Source: Thinopyrum elongatum (lineage: Eukaryota > Streptophyta > Magnoliopsida > Poales > Poaceae). From it: DNA of 64,000 bases. How positions within the stretch are numbered: position 1 is the stretch's first letter; each line of letters begins with the position of its first letter. This document shows positions 47,761 through 58,143 of the stretch, piece by piece. Position numbers and translations under genes: made by a program. The stretch spans positions 107,893,201-107,957,200 of the forward strand of contig CM022300.1 in assembly GCA_011799875.1 (NCBI GenBank), written 5' to 3'. A model generated the notes under the pieces. It ran no database searches. It was not told where the DNA came from and saw only the letters and a list, made by a program, of their open reading frames with translations.

Positions 47761-48917
47761 ACTATAAGACTAAGTTCATGATAAATTAAGTTCAATTAAT
47801 CAAATTACTAATGAACTCCCACTTAAATAAATATCCCTCAAGTTATCTAAGTGATACGTGATCCAAATCAACTAACCCATGTCCGATCATCACGTGAGAT
47901 GGGGTAGTCATCAATGGTGAACATCTCTATGTTCATCATATCTACTATATGACTCACATTCGACCTTTCGGTCTCCAGTGTTCCGAGACCATGTCTGTAC
48001 ATGCCAGGCTCGTCAAGTTTAACCCAAGTATTCTGCATGTGCAAAACTGTCTTACACCCGTTGTATGTCAACGTAGAGTCTATCACACCCGATCATCACG
48101 AGGTGCTTCGAAACGACAAACTTTGGCAACGGTGCATACTCGGGGAGAACACTTTTATCTTGAAATTTAGTGAAGGGATCATCTTATAATGCTACCGCCG
48201 TTCTAAGCAAAATAAGATGCATAAAGGATAAACATCACATGCAATCAAAATATGTGACATGATATGGCCACCATCATCTTGTGCTTTTGATCTCCATCTC
48301 CAAAGCATCGTCATGATCTCTACCATCACCGGCTCGACACCTTGATCTCCATCGTTGCGTCGGGGTCGTCTCGCCAACTATTGCTTAAAGTAAAGCAATT
48401 ACATGGCGCTTGCACTTCATACAATAAAGAGACAACCCTAAGGCTCCTGCCGATTGTCGATATTACAAAACATGATCATCTCATACATCAACATATATCA
48501 CATCATATCTTGACCATATCACATCACAACATGCCCTGCAAAAACAAGTTAGACGTCCTCTACTTTGTTGTTGCAAGTTTTACGTGGCTGCTACGGGCTT
48601 CTAGCAAGAACCGTTCTTACCTACGCAAAAACCACAACAGTGATTCATCAAGTTCGTTGTTTTAACCATCTTCAAGGATCGGCCGTAGTCAAATTTGATT
48701 CAACTAAAGTAGGAGAAACAGACACCCGCCAACCACCTTTATGCAAAACTAGTTGCATGTCTGTCGGAGGAACCGGTCTCATGTGCGTGGACATGTAAGG
48801 TTGGTCCGGGCCGCTTCATCCCACAATACCGCCGAATCAAAATAAGACGTTGGTGGTAAGCAGTATGACTATCACCACCCACACCTCTTTGTGTTCTACT
48901 CGTGCATATCATCTACG
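47761..48917 (-). other. 5' leader of copia element 33563-50670
   Basis: Colinear with the leader at 30458-31705 and with the right-hand leader from 63274. No gene seen. Confidence 0.8.
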
Positions 48918-48940
48918 CATAGACCTGGCTCGGATGCCAC

Positions 48941-50670
48941 TGTTGGGATACGTTGCATGGAAAACAAAAAAAATTCTACGCTTACGCAAGATCTATCCAT
49001 GGAGATGCATAGCAACGAGAGGGGAGAGTGTGTCTATGTACCCTCGTAGACCGTAAGCGGAAGCGTTTAGTAACGCGGTTGATGTAGTCAAACTTCTTCG
49101 CGCTCCAACCGATCAAGTACCGAACGTACGGCACCTCCGCGTTCAACACATGTTCAGCTCGGTGACGTCCTCCGCCTTCTTGATCCAGCAAGACGGCGAG
49201 GTAGTGGATGAGTTCCGGCAGCACGACGGCGTGGTGACGGTGGTGGTGAAGCTATCTTCGCAGGGCTTCGCCTAAGCACTATGAAAATATGACCGGGGGT
49301 GTAAACGGTGTAGGGGGGCGCCGCACACGGCTAAGCAATTGTCGTAGTTGTGCAAGGCGCCCCCCTCCCACATATATATAGGTGGGAGGGAGAGGGGAGA
49401 GGCCAAGGGGCGCCCCAAGTACGTCCGAATCCTACTTGGGCTCCTGCCCGTGGCCGCCCCCCTCCCCTGCCATATTTGTCGGAGGGGGGAAGGAAAGGGG
49501 GAAGAGGGAAGGAAGGGGAAGGCCGAATCCCCCCCTTTCCTTTCCCCCACTTGGGCGGCTGCCATGGGGGGTGCACCAGCCCCTTGTGGGCTGGTGTGCT
49601 CCCCTCTAATGGCCCAATAGGCCCACTATCCTCCCGGGGGTGTCTGGTACCCCTTCCAGTACTCCGATGACTACCTGGTACACTCCGAAACACTTCTGGT
49701 GTCCGAATACCATCGTCCTATATATCAATCTTTACCTCTCAACCATTTCGAGAGATCTCATCCGGGGCTCCGAACAACATTCGGTCACCAAATCATATAA
49801 CTCATATAACACTATATCGTCAACGAACGTTAAGCGTGCGGACCCTACGGGTTCGAGAACTATGTAGACATGACCGAGACACCTCTCCGGTCAATAACCA
49901 ATAGCAGAACCTGGATGCCCATATTGGTTCCTACATATTCTACGAAGATCTTTATCGGTCGAACCGTTATGACAATATACGTAATTCCCTTTGTCCATCG
50001 GTATGTTACTTACCCGAGATTCGATCGTCGGTATCTTCATACCTAGTTCAATCTCGTTACGGCAAGTCTCTTTACTCGTTCCGTAATACATCACCTCGTA
50101 ACTAACTCTTTAGTCATTTGCTTGCAAGCTTATGATGTGTATTACCGAGAGGGCCCAGAGATACCTCTCCGATACTCGGAGTGACAAAAATCCTAATCTC
50201 GATCTATGCCAACTCAACAAACACCTTCGAAGATACCTGTAGAGCATCTTTATGATCACCTAGTTACATTGTGACGTTTGATAGCACACAAGGTATTCCT
50301 CCGGTACCCAGGAGTTGCATAATCTCATAGTCGAAAGAATATGTATTTGACATGAAGAAAGCAATAGCAATAAACTGAATGATCAATATGCTAAGCTAAC
50401 GGATGGGTCTTGTCCATCACATCATTCTCCTAATGATGTGATCCCGTTATCAAATGACAACACATGTCTATGGTTAGGAAACCTTAACCATCTTCGATCA
50501 ACGAGCAAGTCTACTAGAGGCTTAGTAGGGACACGGTATTTGTTTATGTATCCACACATGTATTTAAGTTTCTGATCAATACAATTCTAGCATGAATAAT
50601 AAACCTTTATCATGAATAAGAAAATATAAAATAACAACTTTATTATTGCCTCTAGGGCATATTTCCTTCA
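48941..50670 (-). repeat. 5' LTR of copia element 33563-50670
   Basis: LTR copy of 1730 bases, TGTTGGGATACGTTG to ATTTCCTTCA, followed by AAAAT. The initiator-tRNA-Met type primer site (complement of AGACCTGGCTCGGATGCCA) lies next to it at about 48921-48939. Confidence 0.95.
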
Positions 50671-50899
50671 AAAATCACATATATTCCAAAAAAAATCTCC
50701 GTAAAATTTTATAGCATTTGGACTTTATTTTATATGGTTTGTCTGTGAAACAAAAAACATGCAACAAACAGGAACTGGCACTGGGCACTAGATAAATATG
50801 TTAGTCCAAGAAAAACATATAAATTGTTGCCAAAAGTATGTGGAAGTAGTAAAATATTGGCATAAACAAACAAAAATTATAGATCGACGTAGAGTATCC
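50671..50899 (-). repeat. Old gypsy LTR fragment, part 3
   Basis: The fragment resumes after the copia TSD and reads like the terminal part of the gypsy LTRs at 5000-5198 and 10160-10385 (AACTGGCACTGGGCACTA, then TATAGAT and GTAGAGTATC in place of GGAGACGTATC). It marks the end of the retroelement nest. Confidence 0.65.
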
Positions 50900-50904
50900 C
50901 TCCT

Positions 50905-50946
50905 CCCCCCCCCCCCCCCGTTCGTCCCCCCCCCCCCCCCCCCCCC
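50905..50946. repeat. Two poly-C tracts
   Basis: Runs of 15 C (50905-50919) and 21 C (50926-50946) separated by GTTCGT. Lengths in such runs are prone to sequencing error. Confidence 0.85.
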
Positions 50947-51010
50947 GATATACCGTAGCGCCACCGTCGCATCTGCCCGCCGCATGGGTGATGAATAGCA
51001 CTAAGCATGA

Positions 51011-51212
51011 GTGTAGAATAGCTTATCCTACACCCCTAGTGAAGCTATATACAAAATATAAAAAGACATTATACAAAATATAGTAATTTTAGTAAATATG
51101 TAGTAAATTACAAACTTGGATAATAATAAAAAATAGAATTACTACATTTTGCGCACTGTTTTACTAGATTTTATATAGTGTTATTAGGGGTGTAGAATAA
51201 ATTATTCTACAC
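51011..51212. mobile_element. Foldback/MITE-like element
   Basis: The first 30 bases (GTGTAGAATAGCTTATCCTA, then CACCCCTAGT) match, with about five mismatches, the reverse complement of the last 30 (GTGTAGAATAATTTATTCTA, then CACCCCTAAT). The interior is AT-rich and has no open frame. Each arm is itself nearly palindromic. A similar string (GAATAGYRCTAWGCWTG) occurs outside both ends in direct orientation. This size and structure suit a non-autonomous DNA transposon; I cannot assign a superfamily. Confidence 0.55.
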
Positions 51213-51249
51213 GCGCGCTACGAATAGTGCTATGCTTGTGACTATATGG

Positions 51250-51325
51250 TGCAGCTGGGGCTGCACTGTCTAGGAATGCAGCTGAGGCTGCATTGTCCAG
51301 TAGTGCAGCTGGGTCATCACTGAGT
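51250..51325. repeat. 27-bp tandem repeat with palindromic core
   Basis: TGCAGCTG begins at 51250, 51277 and 51304, exactly 27 bases apart. The units read TGCAGCTGGGGCTGCACTGT, then TGCAGCTGAGGCTGCATTGT, then a third that diverges. The following 300 bases contain inverted motifs such as GACGGGTCAGGTGGCCCATC that resemble DNA-transposon subterminal repeats. Confidence 0.6.
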
Positions 51326-51715
51326 GGTCTCTCTGTTAGAGCATGTCAATACAATACACAACGGTCTCCACAACCTATCACCACTGGCAAACATCAGTCT
51401 GTATTATTGTGCTAACACTAACCGGTCTGCCCTACTGGCCCGTCAGTGAAAGCATTTGTTTTGGCCTTCTCTACATAGTCACCATTGGTTGGTCCGCTAG
51501 TCCGTGATAAAATCATCACAGACGGGTCAGGTGGCCCATCACTGATGGGGAAGTCATCACCTACTCCAACGCACAATGGGCCACTCGCGCGCGAGTGATA
51601 TACTGCTTTGACGGTCAGTGCTATTCGGATCTATAATACACTATTGTCACTTTATTCAGCTTTTGGTGGCGTTTCAAAATATTTTCCACGCACCAATTCT
51701 TTCTGTCCCTCCTTA

Positions 51716-51775
51716 GATTCGACACTCTTACTTATCAAAAATAACTACAATCGATTCCCCTATACTTGTTATGGG
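51716..51775 (+). repeat. Remnant of a gypsy LTR end
   Basis: TTCGACACTCTTACTTATC followed by CCCCTATACTTGT is the reverse complement, with several changes, of the start of the LTR at 16281. It is a short, degraded end in + orientation. I see no second LTR nearby. Confidence 0.55.
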
Positions 51776-53121
51776 TAGCACCCATTAGTGTCGAGGTGCA
51801 TCCTTATCGGGCGCAAGCTTGCCCGCTAGCAGAGCTCGATCAAGATTCAAGAAGAATCCTTCTTCAGTGGTGACATAATTCATTCCCAAACACTAGAACA
51901 TGGCCTGTTCCGACTGCCCCTCTGCACAGGATTGACGCATATATGCAAGAACATTTTTACGAATATTTTGCACTGAATCTTCCAACTATAGCAAGTATTA
52001 CATTATATCTAAGAAAATACCAGCGATGACAAATGGAATTGTATGAGATTTGACAGTTGATTCTCGATTAATTAATTTCTTTTTTGAGAAATTCAATTAA
52101 TTAATTTCCTCTTCAAGCATGACGAAGTTGAGAGTGTTTCTTTCCTAACACATATTTCCCACATGTATGTGGACATCCAATGGTCCCAAGCACCACAAGA
52201 TTAGTGGGATCATTTCTCATTAATTTTTGCATTTAGGACACTATGCTTAATAGAAATTAACCCACAATCCAACTCTCTCTTCCTCTCACATCCATTAATC
52301 CATGCATACTTTTGGGTTCATACTTAGAAAGGGCCATATACTTTGAACCCTAACACCAATTTGGGATCCTTTTCACTATGGTATTTCTCTTGGTGATATC
52401 TTTCAGACAAGACTCATGTTGAATATGTTTTGGACTAGAAAACATGTTTTCAAATTGAAATGCAACATTGATAAAAAAAATTGAAACCATTTTTATATAT
52501 GCAAGTTTCATATGGCTTTCAGTGACTTCCAGTGTGGTATGTTTTCCAGTGGATATTCAAATATTCATGTTTTCAAACTCAAATGAAACTTTTTTTGAGG
52601 GAACTCAAATGAAACATTGACGAAACTTTCTGAAACCAACTTTTTTTTATTGATTTAACTTCCATATGGCTTTGAGTGACTATCGTTCTGGTTTCATGAG
52701 TTCATATAATTGTACATGTTTTGGATTTATAGTGGTTCGAAAAAGTGTTTTGCTCAAGACATTAATGTATGTTTCATATGGCTTTCTCTAAGTTTTCACT
52801 ACGATTTCATTATTTCATATAGTATTTTCTAACTTATTTCATGTTAATTCTTACTAGCTGGAGTTTTACATGAGTTTATGTCAAACCTCATCTTAATTTT
52901 TTTGAAAACTAATTTAAATCTCAACAAACTCTTATTGAAACATCAACAAAAACCGGGTAGGGGAGGGGTACTATTGTGCAAAAGCGGAAGGAGTTAACTA
53001 TTGAAAATGGTCCAAACGAAACGGACGTCATTTAAAAACTGCACAATTATGAAGATTGACCAAGGAAAGCCGCGTGGGTGTTTCTTTCCTTACTCCATAG
53101 AATCGACAAAACTCCAGCACA
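51776..53121. other. Low-copy, AT-rich intergenic region upstream of the repeat-domain gene
   Basis: No gene or recognised transposon. A degenerate repeat occurs: CATATGGCTTT appears at 52509, 52663 and 52775, within similar surroundings (TTTCATATGGCTTTCAGTGA). The region presumably holds the promoter of the gene at 53345. Confidence 0.5.
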
Positions 53122-53128
53122 TATAAAG
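53122..53128 (+). promoter_or_regulatory. TATA-like box of the repeat-domain gene
   Basis: TATAAAG lies 217 bases before the chosen ATG and is the best TATA match in the preceding 250 bases. It would give a 5' untranslated region of nearly 200 bases. No experimental support is available here. Confidence 0.4.
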
Positions 53129-53344
53129 TTAATGACAGTCTACTGTGCCCGAGGGTGCGTTTCTTTTGGTGGGGGGAGGGAGGAGCCTTTTTGTGTAAAA
53201 TATGAAAGACAAAACCCTACCCAGGCCGCACGCCTACTTAACCAGAACCACGAGGCTCTCGTCACACAATAGAATTTGCTAAACTCCTCCACGCGCCTGC
53301 TCTCTCCAGAGGGGAAGGCCACACCTCCACCCACTTTGCATCTG

Positions 53345-53985
53345 ATGGCCCCCGAAAAGCTTCCCTCGCCGACCCGCGGCCGTGGGCAGAGCAAATCCTG
53401 CTGTATCTTCAACCACAGAAGCCCTTCGTCACGCCGCAGCCACGCTAATCAAGGAAGGCCATCGATGGGACCTACTCCTCTCCCGCGTCGCTTTTCGCCG
53501 CGTCTGTGCCGAGGAGACGATGGTCACGGTGGCCACGTGGAGTCGTCGGCGCCGCTTCAAGGTGTGAACATCGCCGTTGGCCAGCCGACGCTTCTGCAGC
53601 AAGAGAGGGGTAAGAAGCCAAGGGTGACCGAGAAGGAGGGCGAGGGCCAGCTGGTCCCCACCGAAACCTTGTTTCGGACCACACTGTGCGGTCGGGGCCT
53701 TAGGGCTCGGACAATTGAGTTCTTGGACAGGGCGTACGGGCTGAAGGTGTCGGAGGAGAATCTGGACGAATCGTGCTACACCAGGTATGTGCACAAAATC
53801 ATTTTTGCGTGGTTGCGTTACATGTCGGTACATCTCAAATCACTCACTTCTTCTGAGATTCATGCTAATGTATGGCCCACCTAGATGTATAGTGCTAGTA
53901 TGTTTCTTGTATCTTTCTTTTTAGTTAAATCGGTATCAGCTTAATGGGCCCAAAGTACACTTTTTGTCGAAAAAGGTACACATGC

Positions 53986-54020
<35 letters not shown>

Positions 54021-57000
54021 CCTCCCTCCCTCCCTCCCTCCGCATAACAAATCCATAGACTTTACTTCATCATAGACAATTTAAATTAACCATATCTTTT
54101 AAACTATAGACTTGTTTGTGAAACTTTTTATATATTTGGACTCCTGGCTTCAAGAACTTAAGAACTAGACCATTTTGGATACATTTCAAACAGATTTAAA
54201 TTTCGATGTTTCACATTTCACATGTGAAATAAACCCATTTCACTAGAAAAATATAAAACAAACTTATTTCACTGGAAATATGTGAAAACTACTTTTTCAC
54301 ATAAACCTATTTAACCCAAATATGAAACTGAAAATGTTAACTTGTGAAACTAATTATTTGGAAATGTGTAACATTTTATTTCAAAAGAGCAAAATATGTT
54401 ATTTAAAAAATTTGCAATTGAAATAGATGTGATTTTTGTGCAACAAGCCAGTGAAAAGTGAAATGCACCTTCTGAAACTGAAAAAAAATGTGAAACTAAA
54501 TCTCAACTTGTGAAATTGAAAATTTTGAAATGTGTAATAGTTTATTCTAAAAGAGTGAAATATGCTATTTCAATAATGCGAAATTGAGATAGATGTGATT
54601 TTTGTGAAACAACCAAGTCCAAAGTGAAATGTAGGTTCTGAAAGTAAAAGGTAATATGAAGTGAAATGATAACTTGTGAAACTGATTATTTCAAAATGTG
54701 TATCAATTTATTTCAAGAGTGTGAAACATGTTATTTCAAAAATGTGCAAATGAAATATATCTGATTTTTTTGTGAAACGAGCCAGAGGAAAATGAAATGT
54801 CGGTTCTAAAAGTGAAAAACAGAAACTGAAAATGTCAACTTGTGAAATTGTTTTTTTTAAATGTGAGACAGTTTCTTTTAAAATAGTGAAATATGTTCTT
54901 TCAAAAATGTGCAATTGAAATAGATATGATTTTTCTAAAACACGCCAGTGGAAAGTGAAATGTAAGTTCTAAAAGTGAAAAACAACATGAAACTAAAATA
55001 TCAACTTGTGAAAATGATTGAATCATTTTATTCAAAATATTTCAAGCGAGTAAAATATGTGAAATATGTTTCATGAATTTTAAACTTATTTAAAATGTAT
55101 TCAAAATCGGTCTTGTTTGAAAGGTATTTGTGACATGAGTTCAAATATATATATAAAAGTTAAAATCAGAATGTTGGTTTAAAAGATATGAACCATTTAA
55201 GTTAGCAAATGTAAAATAAATGGATGGGCTTGTTTGGGAGAGGGAGAAGAGAGAGAATGGGAGCGCATGCATGCAACCGTGGTGTACCATCTGACTTAAA
55301 AACATGGGGACCTACTGTATCATCTGACATACACAGAGTGTATTGCAGTGTATTTCATCTGAAAAATGATTCGCGAGTTATATATTTTCTGACGCACGAA
55401 TCTTGAGCACTTAATAAACGGCCAGAGATCTGCCGCTACCTGGCCTTAACGCTCAATTTTCCGTTTTGCAGGTATGTGCAGCGCGCGCAGGAAATCATGT
55501 GCCGGGAAGCCAGCGAGCCGGGTTTTCGTTTGGTTGGGGGAAACCCCTTTTCATCAAAAAAAGCCAACGAGCCGGCGACGTGCATTAAGGGAAAGGAGCC
55601 CGTAACGCCCCCACATTATGTACTCGAGTCAGCTGAAGTGCCAGCGGCCGACATCAACCTTATCATCGTCAGCGACGAGGAGGAGGAGGAGGCTAACAAG
55701 GTCGCCGCTGAGACCAACAAATCCTCCGTGAACATCGTGGATCCTCGTGCGGCAGCAGCTGTGGCGATTGCGCCAGTCCCTCCTGCTGCGACTTCTGCGC
55801 CGGCTCCAGTTACCCCGGTGGCCGGGGCGCCTATGGCCTTTGCAACAGATTCGGCTACCCCTGCTACTTATGGACATGGCAATGGCGCCGCCAGCGTCTG
55901 CGCACGTGGGATCAAAAGGCCACACGCTCATGATGCAATCTTTGCACCGGCTCCGGGCGCGGGGGCGCCAGTGGGCTTTGCACCAGCTCTGGCTACCCCT
56001 GCTGCTCCCGATCATGGGAACATGGGCAGGATGGCCGAGGAACTGCTGGACATCGAGGCCGTATACGCCTCCATGGCCCGCACGATGTATCGCCGCTCGG
56101 CGAGCGCCAGGTCGAACCTGCCACGGTGGGGGTGTCACGGCCTGCGAATCCCCAAGACCCGCTCGGCCCCTGCACATTGCGGTTTGCCGATGAAACGCAA
56201 CACCACGGGGCCAGCCCCTGCCTATGCTGGTATCTCGTCCCGTGCCCCTGCTGCTAACATAAGCAGCTCCGCTCCGGGCTCCTCATCTCGTGCCCCTACT
56301 GCTAAAATCACCAGCTTCATTTCGGGCTCCACATTCCGTGCCCTTCCTGTTAATATCAGCAGCTCCGCTCCGAGCTCCTCATTCCATGCTCCTCCTGCTA
56401 AAATCATCAGCTCCGCTCCGGGCTCCTCATCTCGTGCCCCTCCTGCTAAAATCACCAGCTCCGCTCCGGGCTCCTCATTCCGTACCCTTCCTGATAACGT
56501 CAGCAGCTCCGCCCCTCCTGCTAACATCAGCAGCTCCGCTCCGGGCTCCTCATCCCGTGCCCCTACTGCTAAAATCACCAGCTTCACTCCGGGCTCCACA
56601 TTCCGTGCCCTTCCTGCTAACATCAGCAGCTCCGCTCCGGGCTCCTCATCCCGTGCTCCTCCTGCTAAAATCACCAGCTCCGCTCCGGGCTACTCATCTC
56701 GTGCCCCTCCTGCTAAAATCATCAGCTCCGATCCGGGCTCCTCATTCCGTGCCCTTCCTGCTAACATCAGCAGCTCCGCCCCTCCTGCTAACATCAGCAA
56801 CTCCGCTCCGGGCTCCTCATCCCGTGCCCCTACTGCTAAAATCACCAGCTCCACTCCGGGCTCCACATTCTGTGCCCTTCCTGCTAACATCAGCAGCTCC
56901 GCTCCGGGCTCCTCATTTCATGCCCTTCCTGCTAACATCAACAGCTCCGCCCCTCCTGCTAACATCAGCAGCTCCGCTCCGGGCTCCTCATTCCGTGCCC

Positions 57001-57335
57001 CTCCTGCTAAAATCACCAGCTCCGCTCCGGGCTCCTCAACCCGTGCCCTTCCTGTTAACATCAGCAGCTCCGACCCTCCTGCTAAAATCACCAGCTCCAC
57101 TCCGGGCTCCTCATCCCGTGCCCTTCCTGTTAACATCAGCAGCTCCGCCCCTCCTGCTAACATCAGCAGTTCCGCCTCATATGCTAACATCAGCAGCTCC
57201 GCTCCGGGCTCGTCATCCCGTGCCCCTCCTGCTAACGTCAGCAGCTCCGCTCATGGCATGGCTACGCCGGAGCAAGGGAATGGGATTCGTGCCTTCGTCC
57301 GCCTCTTCGGCGTCGACATTGCCCCGCGGGAGTAG
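53345..57335 (+). CDS. Two-exon gene for a 767-residue repeat-rich protein with a C-terminal RLFGV motif
   Basis: Exon 1 is 53345-53784 and exon 2 is 55472-57335; the join keeps frame (CCAG/GTATG) and both sites follow the GT-AG rule. The ATG at 53345 is the first in this frame. Residues 1-100 are basic and Pro/Ser/Arg-rich. Residues about 125-170 (GLRARTIEFLDRAYGLKVSE) look folded and helical but I do not recognise them. INLIIVSDEEEEE at 208-220 fits a SUMO-interaction motif. Ala/Pro-rich text follows, then IKRPH, then a 326-residue repeat domain (417-742). The C-terminus contains RLFGV (757-761), a motif known from plant repressors such as RAV and class B heat-shock factors. No DNA-binding domain or signal peptide is seen. 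A nuclear co-repressor role is only an inference. Confidence 0.7.
53988..54040. repeat. CT / CCCT microsatellite in the intron
   Basis: A CT run (53988-54016) passes into CCCT units (54017-54040). It lies about 200 bases into the intron. Confidence 0.95.
54341..55070 (+). repeat. 166-bp degenerate tandem repeat in the intron
   Basis: Units start with CTTGTGAAA at 54341, 54506, 54673, 54839 and 55005, giving spacings of 165, 167, 166 and 166 bases. Shared phrases in each are AATATGTTATTTCAAAAATG, then GAAATAGATGTGATTTTTGT and AAGTGAAATG. The fifth unit is partial. No transposon ends are seen. Confidence 0.85.
56280..57257 (+). repeat. 48-bp coding minisatellite (17 units, with six extra 27-bp units)
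   Basis: The array codes for 17 units of 16 residues, pattern SSSRAPPAKITSSAPG or STFRALPANISSSAPG, plus six 9-residue inserts of type PPANISSSA. KIT-type and NIS-type units are arranged in partly alternating order. All lengths are multiples of three, so the array keeps frame and long open frames appear in other frames and on the other strand; I treat those as shadows. NIS units contain the N-x-S pattern of N-glycosylation, but the protein has no visible signal peptide. Confidence 0.9.
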
Positions 57336-57497
57336 GCGATACTTCTGCAAGCGCTGCCGGAGGCTTGCAGCTCAGCATGCTAGTCCGTTAGCTCGCTCAT
57401 GATTTCCTGCTGCTGATTCTCAATCAGCGCAGCGAAATACTATCTTTGCTTCCATTATTTACTTTCGAGATGATTGCTTCGGTTCAGATTTTACATA

Positions 57498-57720
57498 GTT
57501 CGTACCAGAGCTTTTAGCCTGTATGTAGGCTTTCCAGATTTATCAGTTTTATGAATTATTTCGAGTTTGATTCTAGGGTTCATACCAGAGCTTGTAGCCT
57601 TGTAGGCGTTCCAGATTAACCAGTTGTATGAATCACTTCGGTTTAGATTCTAGAGTTCATACAAGAGCCTGTAGCCTTTTGGCTTTCCAGATGTAATCAG
57701 GTGTATGAATTATCTCATGG
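57498..57720 (+). repeat. About 78-bp tandem repeat in the presumed 3' untranslated region
   Basis: Three units start GTTCRTAC at 57498, 57578 and 57655, each with CAGAGCYTKTAGCC-like text, TTCCAGAT and TATGAATYA. Confidence 0.8.
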
Positions 57721-57726
57721 AATAAA
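57721..57726 (+). terminator. Likely polyadenylation signal of the repeat-domain gene
   Basis: AATAAA lies 386 bases after the stop codon, at the end of the 3' repeat. Plant signals are loose, so this is a candidate only. Confidence 0.45.
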
Positions 57727-58143
57727 GTTATAAGAGTCGTTTGAATAACGCATCTCTCGAAACAAGATTTTGTCCAACTTTATATATATAAAGCCCAAAC
57801 GACCGAACCAATACAAAGGTGGTGGGAAAACAGAGCTGTGAGAGTTCTCGGAAATGAAGTTGCGAGAGTATATTCAGTCTGCACTGTCGTCTTACTCTCT
57901 GAATGTACATCAAGTGTATCAAAAATAATCAAGCTGTTCTACTTGAACCTCTCCTTGTATACAGCACAGATGCAAATTAAGTGGAAACCTTTTGATGTCA
58001 GAGAATGTAACTACATTTTTTTGTGGATCATGAGCATCAGTTAGATCTTAGCAGTATACGTATTTACATTCCTGATGATGATGACGATGATGATGATGAT
58101 GGCATATGCAAGTGATTGAGTACGCGGTACCAAGAACCGAGGG
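57727..58143. other. Interval between convergent genes
   Basis: No gene seen. A GAT/GAC trinucleotide run lies at 58073-58101, which would be in the 3' untranslated region of the minus-strand LON-domain gene. Confidence 0.6.
58073..58101. repeat. GAT/GAC trinucleotide repeat
   Basis: TGATGATGATGACGATGATG continues to 58101, just downstream of the LON-domain gene's stop codon on the minus strand. Confidence 0.9.

Larger units (their letters stand above)
33563..50670 (-). mobile_element. Ty1/copia deletion derivative (Angela/BARE type) carrying a nested Tat element, TSD AAAAT
   Basis: The left LTR is split (33563-35068 and 45543-45779) by the Tat-type element; the right LTR is 48941-50670. 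AAAAT flanks both ends (33558-33562 and 50671-50675). The interior of about 3.2 kb contains a gag remnant joined directly to RT and RNase H. Protease, integrase and the first part of RT are absent. It shares its primer site type and purine tract with the other copia elements. Confidence 0.95.
53785..55471 (+). other. Intron of the repeat-domain gene, bounded by an 11-bp direct repeat
   Basis: The intron is 1687 bases, GTATGTGC at the donor and TTTTGCAG at the acceptor. AGGTATGTGCA occurs at both boundaries (53783-53793 and 55470-55480). It is AT-rich and holds a CT microsatellite and a 166-bp tandem repeat. Reading through without splicing meets a stop at 53882. Confidence 0.7.

Noticed and set aside
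51400..51640. A CACTA transposon end
   Set aside because: Inverted motifs such as GACGGG and CCCATC resemble subterminal repeats, but I found no CACTA terminus, so I only mention it.
53382..53567. Alternative + strand frame within exon 1
   Set aside because: It begins without an ATG and does not lead to a splice junction in frame with exon 2.
54341..55070. A CRISPR-like array
   Set aside because: The units are head to tail without separate spacers, and the organism is a plant; this is an intronic tandem repeat.
56222..57402. Long alternative frames on both strands over the coding minisatellite
   Set aside because: The units are multiples of three, so one open frame of a unit makes a long open shadow. 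Only the frame that continues from exon 1 and ends in RLFGV fits a gene.
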